A stretch of 64,000 nucleotides of DNA from Epiperipatus broadwayi. Taxonomy: Eukaryota > Onychophora > Udeonychophora > Euonychophora > Peripatidae. Below, one piece after another: positions 23,340 to 37,382 of the stretch. Positions within the stretch are counted from its first letter, which is position 1. Each line of letters begins with the position of its first letter. The notes beneath the pieces were generated by a model. It ran no database searches, was not told the origin of the DNA, and saw only the letters and a program-made list of their open reading frames with translations. The DNA is taken from contig JAQFVV010000548.1 in assembly GCA_028023455.1 (NCBI GenBank), forward strand, positions 329,632 through 393,631. Reading direction: 5' to 3'. Position numbers and translations under genes: made by a program.

Positions 23340-26300
23340 AGTTATGTGATTAAAAATTTAGATTTGCAGAAAAAAACTACTCTAGATATGTAAATTAATT
23401 TTGGAAGTAGTTAATATGGATTTGAACAAAAGTTTAAGTTTTACTAAACAGTTGAAATATGAATCCCATAAAATTATGTGAATTTTTTACTTCTTAATTA
23501 CACAATGGACAATTCGTTTTATAAATATTATAAAAGAATAAAGGTTTTAATACTCATAAGTGTCTGATCATGAAAGTAAATGTTTATAGAATATAACAAA
23601 TTAACTATATCATGATCTGCAAATTATTATTTTGGAAAATGAATAAATATACTCTATATTAATCTGACCCTAAATATGATATATAATGAATATATTTAAG
23701 TTGTGTTAACAAATCTTAGAAATTTATCCAGATTTGTAAATTATCATCTTAATGGAAATTTGAAGTTACAAAAAGAAAAAAGATGATGAGAGAACTTCTA
23801 TAAATAAGGAAACTCAAACTCAACAAGTTTTAAGAAGAAAAAATACTAACAGGACAAAAACTGAAAGTCATAACTAAAAAAGAAAAACTAAAAGAATGAA
23901 ACTTTGTCAAAATAAAGTATAGTTGATGTACACATCATATATTACATATTTTAATTTATACTGCTATATTTGCAAATATTTTATAATATTAATAATAATT
24001 GATTAGGTTATCTACTGTTGTTGAAATCTGGATATATTTAAATAATATTGCTAATAATTGACTATAATGAATATTTTAGTTTTTTGTGCTAAACATTTTC
24101 CCTTAAAAATGTAAGAGTATGATATGATTTTCATAAAAATAAGAAAAGAAAGTTTTAATTAGCCTTAAATATTTGTATCTGTTATTGTGAAAAGTTACTT
24201 TCAGATTCAGTTATTAAAAAAGGGGGAATAAACAAAAAAAAAAAAAAGTTAATTAATTAATGAGAGTCAATAGGAAATAATTGTATTTGCTATATACAAT
24301 TTTATTTCTTGTATGGATTGTGTTAAATTGGGAATGGTCAGCATATTATATTTTTCAGGTTCTCATTTATTATTCATTGATTAATTTTATTTATTCATCT
24401 AACTGTTATATAAATTGAAAGAGTATGTATCTTGAATTTATACTAACATGGCGCTTTAACTGAGTTGTAAATTATCCCAGCAAAACTATTTAATGCAAAG
24501 TGGTTTAATCACATGCATTTGTAATTTATATTCTTCACAGTTTATGAGCTAGTTCTGGAACAATAACATTTAATTTGCATATATGTGGGATACGTATTTA
24601 TGTTTGGACATCTAGATAGTAATCTGGGTCGTGCAAATATTATGAGCATATTTAAAAGCCATTTATATAAAGATTATAAATTAATCTATAGTTAAGCTGT
24701 ACACACTGTCAAGATCATTGTAGATGAACAGCATGTATCATAATTCTTGCATTTTCTTTTATTATGATAGATATATTAGCACCTAATTATGGGAATGAAA
24801 ATAATTGTTTTTATAATGTTCCTTACTTTTGGCAGTGAATAGATAATTAGCTTACAACTTGATATTGAACCTCTTTTAGATTCAGTCGCAAATAATGTCT
24901 GTTGATTATTCAAGTTATAACTGTTATAATTTTTATTTTATTGTATGTTAATTCATTGATAGTAAATATTCAGTCAGGATGATGATGATGATTGTTATCC
25001 TCCCTACTATTACTCCTTATGTTCTTTCCATTACATTATACATATACAATTCAAATTTGCATATGCATATTTGTCTGCATACTCAGACGAATAAACGATG
25101 CTTGCAAATTTGAATTACAAAAAGAAACGAAGGGAAAAATTAGTATTGTATAGTTAAAAACGATGTATTCCTGACCTTTGTTAAATAAAATGGTAATATT
25201 TAATTCTGATATATTACTTTCTGGCAAAAATATATTTAAAGAGATAATGCAGTATTGATAAATAAAATAAATCATAATTTTATCAATTATGGAAATTTTT
25301 CCAAACATCTTTTTTTAATGAAAAACACATTTATGCTTAACCACTATTAATTTCACTTCTTAATTACTGTAAAATGGAGATTGCCGTTACCAAAAAAAAA
25401 GACATTTGATAGATCTTTGAGGCTTTACAGAAACAAAGCAAGACAAATTTCTAAGGTCCGTAACGCATGTTCTTATCATTACAGCTATTATTATAATATG
25501 TTTATTTTTATAGTAACGAATATGAATGTGCTGCCTACCATGCATAAGATAACTTTGTGACTCAATTGGCCTTTTACTTTTGACCTTAAGATCAAGTATC
25601 GTCGAAATATTTTTTTTTCAATTGACTGATAGCTAAGTCTGATATAGATTTTTTAGAAAAACAGGGTGAACGTGAGTATGAATGAATATTTATATAAATA
25701 TATAGAGAGGTATACAGACAGAGAGATCGGTAGTCATATATAAAGAGAGAGATATTAATTATTATGACAGCCAAAACTTAATATTAATCTTTAGTCCTAG
25801 GAAGCTGTACACCTACCACGTAAGGTACTGGATTGGAGACCGAAAGCAGAAAGAATAAAGAAACTCTTGATTCCGAATGGAGCTGCCATATGAAGGTGAA
25901 CTTTTATTTAGGCACATACAAACACGAAATTTCAAGGAAAAAAGATAGTACAAATTGTAAGAACTAAATAAAAATAAATAGGAAATTTTGGGAATTTTAT
26001 AATATAAGAAGAAAACGGGAAGAAACATTAAATTTAAATAGACGATATATATCGTGCAACAACGACACAAATATCGTACACAACTGGGACAAAATTTATT
26101 ATAAATAAAAAGGGAAAGGAGATTATTATGGAAATTAATTGTATATTAATAAAAATAGGCAAGTGTACTTATTGAAATTAATGAAATATATAAAATGCTG
26201 GTAACATAGATTTATGACCAACAAGATATCCTTTTATATAGCTGTATAAAATGCTTTTGACAGGACCAAATAGGATTGTAAAATTGTCAGGAATAACATT

Positions 26301-27110
26301 AATTCTAGAATTTGCAAACGATTGAAAATGAGTGCTCTGTGAGTAAATATATATATATGATAGGAGCACAAATTTGTGAAATTCGCAGGAAATTATTAAG
26401 AATTATTTTTTTAAAGGTAAAGGTTAATGGAAAGTAACATGGAAACATTCAAATGAAGGTACAGCAGGACTTATTTCATTTTTCACTAACAGAAAATATG
26501 TATTTGAAGATTGTTGTGTTCTTAATAAATCGAATACAAAAATTATTATAGATTAGTGAGAAAAAGGATAATGTTACTCAAAATTAGAAAAACAAAATTA
26601 TTAAAAAATAATATTATCAGTTGATGTTTCTAACTTTCAGAAACACTCCTATTGACTTTAAATAAGAACTTGCAAATAGTTTTAAAATATTAACATATTT
26701 TAAAGATGATTCACATTTGAATGAAATAAATAAGAAGAGAACTAAAACACTGCTAAATATGGAGAAAATATAGCTGGTACACAAAGGTAGCAATTTACCA
26801 GTTGGTTCAAACAGTGTATAAACAAATGGATAAATACGTTAATTTTTAAGAAGTTTTCGTTAAAAAAAAAAACGAATATCTAGAATTTTGTAAAATGGTA
26901 TATAAAGGGTCACTAACAATAGAAAAAAATATAATTGTTATATCGCAAGTGTATAACATTTTGATAGTGAAAGAAGTTTTATTTTGGCAAAAAGAAACAT
27001 GAAACTATTATTAAAACGAGTGATAACATCATCAAATGTGGGAAAAGTTTTATAAAAGTTATATAGAAATAAAAAACAAGAAAATAAAGTATCTCCTAAG
27101 TTTTCCACCT
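23340..27110. other. AT-rich intergenic sequence
   Basis: Short frames occur on both strands but none shows a domain, splice context or family resemblance. An AG-rich stretch lies near 25700-25760. Confidence 0.5.
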
Positions 27111-27111
27111 G

Positions 27112-28560
27112 AATTGACTCCGATTTTAAATAAAAAAGGTAGAACACAATTAAATCATGAAGAATAGATAAAACACTCAGGAAATGATGGAATTATAACT
27201 AATAACTTAATCCTTTTTTTTTTTTTTTGCAAAGCCATATACCAAATGCATAAATGATAAATATCTACAAAATGAGAGGAAATGCAGTAGTAATATTGCT
27301 TTTAAAAAGGCTAGAGGAAGAAGATTTTAGCAATTACAGATCTATCAGAAGTCTATCAATTCTTTACAAAATCTTTTACAACATAATTACAATACAGCAA
27401 ACTTTGAAGTTTAATCAACTAAAAGGACAACTTGGATTTTAAATTTGTTTTAAAATCGTGAGTCATATTCAAATATTGAAAGAAGTTATAGAAAAAATAA
27501 TGATTATCAGAGGCCATATGCCTTTATTTATTGATTATGAAAATGTATTGCAATTGGAATAAATTTCTACTGTGATTAAAGTATTGGACTACAAAATAGA
27601 GAAAAGGAATATGGTTATACATTAAAAATATTTATCAAAATGCATCAGCAGTAATTAGATTGTTTGATGATATTAAGATAGTAAATACTGAAAAGAGTTT
27701 ATGAAAGGTAATTCTATATGTTCAAGACTATTTACTGCAATTTTACAGAGACTGTTTTGTGGATTAAAATAAGAAGATAAGCAAATAAAAATAAATTGAC
27801 ATCATATAAATTAAATAGATTTTGAATAAGACTTTTGTTTTGTAAATAGTGCTTCTGGGCTTCAAAAGATGTTGCAAGAATTATCAAATGAATATAAGAA
27901 CATAGAACGAAATATATATATACGGAACAGTCTAAAAATAGTGTTCAATAAATTTTGTCAGAAGCAGAAAATGAATATTGGTAATCATTAATTAAAATAT
28001 GTTAACAATTACAATAATCTAGGTCAGATTATCAATTTAGACGGAAATATGATGGAAATATGATGGACACAATTAATCATAGAATTAAAGCAAATGAAGT
28101 ATTTTGCTAAAAATAATTTTGTATTAAAAGGAAATATATTTATGTGTCTATAATATTTTTTAATCAATGCATTTTACCAATATTTATTTATAAATCTGTA
28201 CGTGGACAATTAATATAAGAGCAATTCAAAACTAGATCATTTCAAAAAGTAGGGAGTGATGTTCATCAGGAGTAACAGAAAGATACTGAAAGCAAAATAC
28301 ATTGGTGAGAAAACAAACAGGTATTAATGCTATCATTGAATCAATTATAAAACTAAAATAGAGCTGGTATAGAAATATTAATAAAAGAAATGGTGTTAGA
28401 AAAATAGCTGAAGTCTTAAACTGGATGTCATGGAATTGTGTGATAAATGGATGAAATATTGAAGTATGCTGGTGAGTTGAACAGAAGCCGAAAATAAACA
28501 AAATTGGATGGTACTTTGATAGAACTCATCTTGTAATGGAATGGTATTTTTTGAAAATGG
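27112..28560 (+). pseudogene. Old, heavily decayed RTE-clade retrotransposon
   Basis: Across all three plus frames the order of an RTE RT can be followed: SGNDGI (27180), NAVVILLLKR with NYRSIRSLSILYKIF (27284-27380), FNQLKGQLGF, GNSICSRLFTAILQRLFCGLK (27708-27770), TINHRIKANEVF (28069-28105) and the WMDEILKYAGELNRS block (28449-28490). More than a dozen stops and frame changes interrupt it. It is much older than the minus-strand RTE at 10.87 kb and belongs to the same clade by shared block order. Confidence 0.7.
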
Positions 28561-30041
28561 TGATAATATAGTTAAGATCCAAATCTCTGATACAGTATCG
28601 GACAGCCTTTAGATACATAAGAGTACATTTATAAAACTTCTTGATACTTAGCTATTCTTTCTGTTCAGATGAATATAGGTAATATCTAAGCAATTTGAAC
28701 ATATTTATATACTTCGAAATAACTACTTATGCAATTGTTATATTAGATAATTTAAACGTTATATAGCCATGGCATAAGATAATAATTTTTACCGGAAAAA
28801 ATATTCTGTCTTCTCCTGATACTTCATTTTTTATACAGAATGATAAATGAAACGCTAGATTAGAATGAATGTGTTTAATCAATGACAAATTTTATTTTAT
28901 GATATTTTAAATTGATTAATATCATTAGTTTGATCTGCCTAGAGTTTTTCATTTTAATCGTTATCAGGGACAATCCAAATAATTAAAATATGTAATATAA
29001 AACACATCTTGTGATTAATAATTGTTACAATAGATAATTGAAATGTCCTGTAACCATAACACAAACAATCTTTACAAAAAATCAGTAGGTCATCTTCTCT
29101 CACTACTTCACATTATTATAAAGACGATGATGTCTGAAACTTTTGGGTTAAAAATGAATGTTTAAATTACCATTAACAAGTTAGTTATTGATTAACTAAA
29201 TATTCATATTTTTTATTCTAAGAGTTTTAGACACCTCTGCATGTAAAAATAATGAGATAACGACCAAAGATGGATTCCATTCTTTTCTCACGAAATGTGT
29301 TCCCTTTTGCTATGGCTAAGAACATTTCAATTATTTATTATAACCTTATCCTCTTCAAAATGAATAATATAGCCAGTACTTCTTTGGTAGATATATACAT
29401 TTCTTTCAATTAAGCTTAAACTACTCTGACCTATGTACAAGTATTTTACAATAACAATACTCCAAGAATAGTATTTCTTTCAAAAATATCCTTTGTATTA
29501 TTTAATAAATTACTCAAAGTAATATTCCTCTTCCAAAGCAATTTTTTATTACAAACAATTAATATTCTTAATTAAAATTTTATGAGAAGAAAATTTAAAA
29601 GGCAAAGAAATAAAATCACATTTTTCTTTACCGTTCACATATTGCAATTAATAACTGAACTATAACTGTTATTAAATAAAACACCTATATCAAACTGATA
29701 AAAATAGGTAGTAATGAAATAATCTTTATAAAAGTAGCTTTTTTAAAAGAAAGCAAAACTATTATAACTATGTAATCTCTAACTTCTGTAGCAATAATTT
29801 CTTAAAACAGCTATTTTATGGAAGACAGATTAATATCTTTCAGATTTAATCATATATTTTAAATCCTTAATTTTAACATAATGCCTGCATTACAAACATT
29901 TTTTCTTTAAATTTCTTATTACAAATAATAAAAATTTATATTTAACAAAATCTGAACATCCTACTTCTAAATAATATTTTATAAAAAGGATCAAAATAAT
30001 TAAATTTATTTAACAATTCTTACAATTTATTCTCAATTAGA

Positions 30042-30087
<46 letters not shown>

Positions 30088-30980
30088 TATACTCAGGCAA
30101 CTTAACATATAAATCATTGATAATTTTAAATCTTTAAACATTAAATAAAAATAATATTGCTGAAAGCCTTACAATTATTTCATGTAATCTTTTATCTTTA
30201 AATTCTTATCATTTATGAAAAAGTATACAATTAATCTAAACTTCGTCAATTTTCTGTCTGTTAAGAAAATTATTCTCTCCTCATTTATTCTTTTTTAATA
30301 TTCTTTTTTTTTTACAATATTTTTAACTTATATAATTCAAAAACAAAATCTCTGATCTATTTACATTCATTAACATTAAACATAAAGATGTTTGACTATT
30401 ACTTATTTTGAGCGTTTTAACTTCTTCACATTTTAATTGATAATATATAAATCTGTTCTTCAGTAATCATCGCGATTTGATTAGTATATAAAGTACCATA
30501 AAGGCAAGTAATTTTATATATAACATTAATTTTGTTTTCTTTAGCAATGCTGTTTTTAGAATTATTAAGTATTCTATTTACATAGCTCTCTCTATCATAA
30601 ATTTATGTTAAATTAGCCCTCCCACCCTCTATGCCTTTGATGTATTTGTAGAAAATTACCAAATTTTTAAAAGTATTAAGTATGATAAAACAAAAAATTC
30701 ATAGCCTGGAAAAGAAATTTATCACACATACACACACACACACATATATATATATCAGAATAAAAGGAAAGAAAAATAATAAAGGATTAAAATTAAGTTA
30801 TTGCAAATAGAGCTGTCTTTAATTTAAATATTCTGAATTATTTGTTTGAGAATTAAAATATTTATTCTACTTGTTAACTACAAATCCTTTAGTCCTTACA
30901 AAATATTTGAATTATACTATAACATTTATTTCTGATGCCCATTTTTATATTTCACTCACTTAACATATTTGTTAAGTTTA
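28561..30980. other. AT-rich intergenic sequence with (TA)n
   Basis: A (TA)n tract lies at about 30045-30086 and a short (CA)n(TA)n at about 30727-30756. Nothing else was recognised. Confidence 0.5.
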
Positions 30981-30986
30981 GAACAT

Positions 30987-31092
30987 TAAAACAGGAAAAA
31001 ACTCCCCATACAGTGGTGCCACTCAGTGCAAGCCAGACTAATCAATGGATACTGGGTGACATTACTGTATGGAGAATTTTGCCGGTTTTACT
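30987..31092. repeat. ~106-bp foldback element (MITE-like)
   Basis: Imperfect terminal inverted repeats of about 40 nt start TAAAACAGG and TAAAACCGG and both contain CCATACAGT followed by TG.CAC.CAGT. About 21 nt separate the arms. No transposase is present. It could be a miniature inverted-repeat element; no clear target duplication was identified. Confidence 0.6.
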
Positions 31093-31377
31093 AATAGTTA
31101 TGAGCTGGTATAAAAATGGTGATCATGTGAAGGTTAGTGATTTAAGTTTAAATCATCAGACAATCTGTCTTTTGGTATGTTTTTTTTTTTTAATTATTTA
31201 ATTTTAATAACAATAGCAATGTGAATAATAAATTAACAATCAATCAACTACATCATTTAAAATAATCCTTGAAATATACTTTAATAGCCTTATATATATA
31301 TATATATATATTAATTCTAATATCTAATATTCTCATAGATAAATGAATTCATAGTATTATTTTAGGGAGATTACATG

Positions 31378-31496
31378 TAATAAAAATATAATAGCTAACT
31401 AGCTGACATTTTACTACAATAACAAATACTTTTCTCAGAGCTTTTCGTATGTTATTGTAGTGAAAGGTCAGTTATTTAGCTATTATATTTTTATTA
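31378..31496. repeat. ~119-bp foldback element
   Basis: Arms 31378-31423 and 31451-31496 are reverse complements with few mismatches (TAATAAAAATATAATAGCTA at the outside, CTACAATAAC at the inside) around a 27-nt loop. Confidence 0.7.
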
Positions 31497-31499
31497 ACT

Positions 31500-32610
31500 G
31501 GAAGCCAGAAATTATACTATGAATATATATAAATTTAAATGATTTTTTGTTATTTATTAACTTCACAAATATTGACCCAATCTGTTTTAATCCACACTAT
31601 TTTTTAGTGAAATAATTTATTGATAATTTTTGAATTTGGTAAAAAAATAAGACTTTTAAATGCTGATAAATTATCTCAATGTTACTATTCTGTATCCATG
31701 TGTTTTAATTTTAATAATAAATTATTATTTTTTAGCAAACAATTAAATACCATAAATTAAAAATTCATAGCCTATGTAATTTTCTAAAAAAAAAAAGAAA
31801 AAAATTGTGCAAAATTCATCAAGATTTGTACAAAGTGTGTTAAATTATTGAATAACAAACAAACAAGCAACCTTGCAGATTTATATATTTGTTACTATTG
31901 AAGTACTCCATCGTTTTGTATCAATAATTATTGGTTTTTATTAATAATAACCAAATAACATGGTCAAAGGGATTAATTAAAACATATTACATGAACTAGT
32001 ATTTATTCATAATTCTCATAATTCTCTATTGCCAATGGTAAATTTAATAAATTTCAATAATGTTAAGTTTGCGACTGTCAATGGCAAATTTAATATTTTT
32101 TTAATATTGCTAGGTTGGTGACTGTGATAATACATTTCAATACTGGTAGATTCACAATCAACATTAAATTCAAAAAATTTCTATATGTCAGGTCAGCAGC
32201 TTCTCCGTATTTCAGACGATTTCAGACGAAAGAAGGAGTAATATCATTGTTGTGTTTTTGCTAACCATTCACTTAGTATTGGTTACTCCATTATTGGAAG
32301 AGTTTTTTTTTAATTTATGTCTATCACTAGGTTGGATGGCACATTGCTTTTACGTTTTTATTAATTTTGCATTACTTATAAACATAATGGAGAGTTTAAA
32401 CATAATCAAGAAACAATTTAATGATCAAATTACTACTTTGAAATTAAAAAAGAAAAAAAATCACCAGTTATTTACAAGAGAAGAGTAGTAAGATTTTTAT
32501 AAAAATTGGAAGTGCAGAAAAACTCAAAATACCAGTTAACATTAAAAATGAATCAATTATATATTACACTTTTTGTAAAAAAAATTTCAATTAATTCATG
32601 ATATCTTTTC
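31500..32610. other. AT-rich intergenic sequence
   Basis: A (TA)n tract lies upstream at about 31290-31311. No gene was recognised; a 78-codon frame at 32252-32488 has no supporting feature. Confidence 0.45.
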
Positions 32611-32614
32611 CAGG

Positions 32615-34075
32615 TGAAATAGATCTGATAAAAAAGCTTAAGGCAAAGTATAAGAACATTACTGAAGAAAGTGTTATGCTGTATTTAAATCTTTGTAAAC
32701 TCCATCAAAAAAGTAAGCATATCAAAAACAGAGCTGCTTGTGAAACCAAATAAAAACAGTGAATTGAATTTTAGATATGACATTGATCTGATAAATATGC
32801 AGTCACAAGCTTATGGAGATTCTAAATTTATAATGGTTTATCCAAATCATCTTACAAAATTTTTTCAACTAAGAGCTTAAAAAAAAATGTGCTAAAAAAT
32901 TTCTTACCAATTATTCAATTTATTTACAATATTTGGAGCACCATGCATCTTGAAAAGTGACAATAGCTGAGAATTTGTGAGCACAATCATGGAAGAAGTC
33001 TGCAAAATGTGGAAGGAACTTAAATAAGTTCATGAAAAACTGAGACATAAAGAATCACAAGGCTTAAGTGAGAAAGGAAATTAAGATATTGAAAATATGT
33101 TATCTACCTGGATGAAATTAAACAATACAACCAAATGGTGGGAAGGATTAAAATTTATTCAATTTATGAAAACTTGAGCCCATAACTCTGAAATAGACAA
33201 CAGTCCCTACGAAGCCATGTTTGGTTATAATTCTAAAATAGGTTTTAAATCATACTTGCCAGCTGAAACTTTATCAAAAATCACTAGTGAAGAAGATGTT
33301 GAGATGATATTAAAAGATCAATCCAGTAGTGATTCTGAACTCCAGAGAATTTCCTCAGATGAGGATTGCAATATTATAGCAGAGAATAATGATAATGTGA
33401 AAGTCTTGCAGTTAATAAGTGGAGAGATCTAAACAAAAATAGAAATTAGAGTGTTAAACAAATCCTAGATCAACTATATTTCTCTGAAATATTGTCAAAT
33501 GATATGAAAGATAATAAAGGGAAAAATATTGGCAGGATTGAAAATAGTGAATAGACCAAAGAAGATTCTTCTTTTGCAGTTTATTAAATCTGTCAAAAAA
33601 TCCAAGAAGCTCCAAATACTGTTAAGGAAAGTTTGAATAAAGAAGGCGAAAAAATGTTACAATTGTCAAAGGCTACATTTCCATTTGCAAATGTAGGAAA
33701 ATGCATTCAGATAAGGATTCCAGATATAGATAGCGATAAAGCTGACAACTGGAATTTTATTGGTGTCATAATGTCAGGTTAAAATAATAACTTATATAAA
33801 CTCAATACAAAATATGGATTTTAAGCCAATTCTATGCCAGGAATAAATTTACAGTCTTCAGAGACAATTTTATTTCAATTAATGATGTTCCAGATATGGA
33901 ATATGTTTAAGAGAAGGTGCTCATAGGAATTTCAATTTAGGTAGTCAAGAGTTCCAACACTGCAATTGCACAGGCGATTGTGACTCAAACCAATGCAAAC
34001 ATAAAAAATCAAAAATTCTTTGCAATTGTAAATACCATAAAGGTGTTCCTGTAAAAATTAATAGTATTGCAATGT
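32615..34075 (+). pseudogene. KRBA2/SCAND3-like integrase gene, degraded
   Basis: Broken plus-strand frames keep the order of the retroviral-type integrases found in KRBA2/SCAND3-like proteins. These are RYDIDLINMQSQ near 32780 (first Asp), ILKSDNSREF near 32948-32980 (second Asp), a SEKGN.DIENMLSTW block near 33070-33110 (Glu), then NSPYEAMFGYNSKIGF and LPAETLSKITSEEDVEMIL at 33190-33310. Further on come GKCIQIRIPDIDSDKADNWN at 33695-33755 and a cysteine-rich end CNCTGDCDSNQCKHKK near 33962-34010. Several stops and frame changes rule out a functional gene. Proteins of this group derive from LTR-element integrases. The N-terminus is not recognisable. Confidence 0.7.
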
Positions 34076-34330
34076 TATTTTGTATTTAAATACTTTGTAA
34101 TTGATTATAATTTTACAAAAATGTAAAAGTTTTGCCTACTTAAAGTATTCCTACTTGTTTTGTATTTATTTGTATAGTTTTATCATAATTTGATAAATAC
34201 AACAATAAATAAAAAATCACTAAATATTAAAATAAAAAATAATATTACTTTCAAAAAGAATTTTATTATTGCTATAAAAATTATTACATTTACTCTTTTA
34301 TATATTTTATTACATTTACCAAAATTATAC

Positions 34331-34520
34331 TAGTAATTATTAATAATTACCAGGTCAATGTGATTTATATGTATTATTTGTCTCTTTGACCATAGGACTC
34401 TGGTAATTATTAATAATTATCCAGTGAATGTAATTTGTATGTATTTTTTATCACTTAGATCAAAAGATCCAGCAATAATTACTAATAACCAGTAATTATT
34501 AATAGTAACTGGATTTATTA
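34331..34520. repeat. ~70-bp tandem repeat, about 2.7 copies
   Basis: TAATTATTAATAATTA followed by CCAG recurs at 34334, 34404 and, more diverged, about 34474. Between the repeats lie similar TG.ATTTATATGTATT segments. Confidence 0.65.
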
Positions 34521-34539
34521 CTTTAGCCATAACACACAT

Positions 34540-35575
34540 TCATAAACATTTAAAGCCTAAAGCTCAATATGTTGATGATTGTTTGTAGTTGAGAGTAATA
34601 AATTTAAAGAGTTGGCAAATGAGTTTAATTGTTTTGATTCTTCAATAAAATATGTTGTAGAAGGAGGGGGGTTAGATGTTGGAAAATTAAAATTTTTAGA
34701 TTTATTGGTGATTAGAAATGTAAAGAATAATTGTTTGGTATGTGGTCATTATGTTAAGTGTAAAGAGTTTTATAATTAAAGCTGATAATTATCAATATGT
34801 ATCTCATAAAGTATTTGCTTTAACAAATGATTGTTATAGAAATAAGAGGTTAAATAACTCTAATGGGGTAGCTTTGTTTTAAAAGGGTCAATTTTATAAA
34901 AAAATATTTGAGTGTAAGTTATTCTGATAAATTTGTTTAAAATATTTTATTTAATACTAATAATTTTTGTAATTATGTAGACTTTGTGATTTAATTAGTC
35001 TTCTTATAAATTGTATGTAAAAATAGTAATTTCTTTGAAAATAAGAAAATTACTTGGAAAAGAGGTATTACTTTGAATATTTTTTTAAAATAATACAAAG
35101 GAAATTTTTGATAGAATACTATTCCTGGAGGAGTTTATATTATCGTTTGTTTTTTAAGAAGGTATATACAGATCAGAGTAGATTGAGCTTAAATGAAAAA
35201 TAAAGGTACATAAAAGTAGGGTTAGAAATAAATATTTCAGTTCTTCTTTATATATTCATATAAAAAATACAGGCCACATTATTAATTTTGATGAAGCAAA
35301 GGTTGTCTTTCTTGAGAAAAATAAAATAAAAAGAAAAATAAATAATCTTTATTATTAAAAATTTATGATTCTGAAGCAATTAATTTATTTAAAAGTTCTT
35401 TTTAATATTAAGAATATATGAAATGTAAATAGAATTGTGGGTAATGTTAAGAATAAATATGTTATTTTGTAGTCCCTTACACTTGAGAAGTCTGCTTGTA
35501 GCAGTGAAAAAATTGGTTGTGATTTATAGTTTATTTTCTTTGGCTAGTCAGTTTGAGTTGGAATATGGGTAACTT
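34540..35575 (+). pseudogene. Degraded Penelope-like element
   Basis: A YVDD box occurs near 34570 (AQYVDDCL), followed by IKYVVEGG...GKLKFLDLLVIRN at 34645-34720, both in the arrangement of the PLE RT. After further broken frames the tail HIINFDEAKVVFLEKNKIKRK appears at 35277-35340, nearly the same as in the 20.3-kb palindrome. The 3' region repeats CTTGAGAAGT, hairpin CTGC/GCAG, GAAA, then ends TAACTTTGA before a long (TA)n tract (35576-35662). No GIY-YIG domain is readable, so that part is deleted or eroded. Confidence 0.7.
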
Positions 35576-35662
<87 letters not shown>

Positions 35663-35666
<4 letters not shown>

Positions 35667-36496
35667 GCAATTACTTTTCGTATCTAAAAGTTTGTAGGCT
35701 AAGAATCAAAAATTTTAATTACAGCTGGAATCGTATCATACGAGAGTGCCACCAGGAAAAAAACTTAGAGCTACAAAATTAGAAGAATCTTATATTCATG
35801 GCTGCTAATTTTTATACGTATGACAGATCCAACTAATCTCCCCTTTGTAAATCCATTTTTAGTATGCATGTATATGCGGTGATCATATGTTTTATTATCA
35901 CATACAAGTGCTAAAGGAACAAACAAGTACACTTAAATATGTTTCAAATAATAATACACTATTATAATTTTTCTTTTTCTTTTATTCAAGACTCTTGATA
36001 GAAACAAATCATTAATAATTCCCCCTCTACCTTCCTCTTTTGTATAACCTTAACATGACTAACATTATCATTCTTTTTTCTTTTTTATATAAATAAAAAA
36101 ATACAACAAAGGTGAAGAGTAATATGTAATTTTCATTCTCGAAGGAATATGTGCTTTTACTTATATATAAGTGTCCCAGACTGGTCCGAATCTTGACCAG
36201 TACAGGGACTAAGTGGCTTACTATTAGGAGTCAGTTATTATACTAAACCCCTACCCTCTCATTCAATATTTACTCAACTCTTAAACTTTTCATTTATGCT
36301 TTCCTAATCATTTCTACATTCTATTTCGATAACCATTTCTGGGATTCATTCATGGAATTATTATTATTTTTAACCTCCCCCTATAGTCTTGAATTTCATC
36401 AAAAGTTATTTGAAAACCCTCCATAAAAAATAATTAAAAAAAAAACACAAATATAAATAAATTACATATTTTAAATAAAACTAATTGGACAATGTA

Positions 36497-36591
<95 letters not shown>

Positions 36592-37348
36592 CTAAAACCC
36601 CTTCTATTATTGCAACTTATAGTTCATGGCTAATTAAACACAATCCTAATTAGATAATGTTTTTAGGTCCAGCAATCTATAGTTCAATCAAAAAAAGCCA
36701 AGTTTATATTACCCTGATCAATCAGTGTCCATACGTGTTCCTTGGGATCCTTTGGGAGTTGATTTACAGTAACAAATTTTGTCCTCCGGATAGCTTCTCT
36801 TACTCTTAGGTGGCCTTGTTTGCGAGATGGTTTCCTGGTGCAATGAAAATCTAGGAATTGGCCAGTGGATGGATTTTAGTTGTTTAACCTTCTAACATTT
36901 TATTTTCACTCTATCATAGTTCTTTTCTTTTATTAAAAAAAGCTAATAATCCAACAATAGGTTTCTCTCTGTATTTATAGTCCTTTTTCCATTGTCCTTT
37001 TATCTGATCACGTTCCCAGCCGGTGATTGCATTTCTTTAATTTTTTTTTAGTTTTTAACACCTTGCAACTAAAAGCCACGACAATAGAATTAATTACAAT
37101 TCTTTTTCCCCCTCACCTCCCTTCAGATTAGAAAATTTAATTAAAGTCGTTTTCCAAAAACAAAAAATATTTTATTAATTGTTTCTTTTAATATCATTTT
37201 CGATGTAATCTCTCAATCCAATAAAAAAACAACAACTAATCTACCATTTTGCCTTTTCTTTTCTTTCTGTTTTTTTTTTCAAATCCCAATAAAAAACTAA
37301 TAAATAATACCAAAAACCTACTATAAAAAAACTAATAAATAATACCAA
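35663..37348. other. Unassigned sequence with pyrimidine-rich tracts
   Basis: A (TA)n tract lies at about 36500-36590. CCCCCTCTACC near 36020 and CTCCCCCTATAG near 36375 resemble inverted polypurine tracts of LTR elements, but no coding sequence accompanies them. A ~33-bp direct duplication occurs at about 37305-37355 and includes CTAATAAATAATACC. Confidence 0.4.
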
Positions 37349-37366
37349 AAAACTTTCTATATACAC
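37349..37366. repeat. Left target-site duplication (18 bp)
   Basis: AAAACTTTCTATATACAC, perfectly repeated at 43635-43652. It marks the 5' border of the non-LTR retrotransposon. Confidence 0.85.
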
Positions 37367-37382
37367 ACTTCCGCTTTTGGCA

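Noticed and set aside
29115-29140. GAC/GUC hairpin followed by TGAAAC as a hammerhead
   Set aside because: The first core box is absent and stems I and III do not form.
35820-36400. LTR element suggested by inverted polypurine-like tracts
   Set aside because: No LTR pair, primer site or coding remains could be seen.
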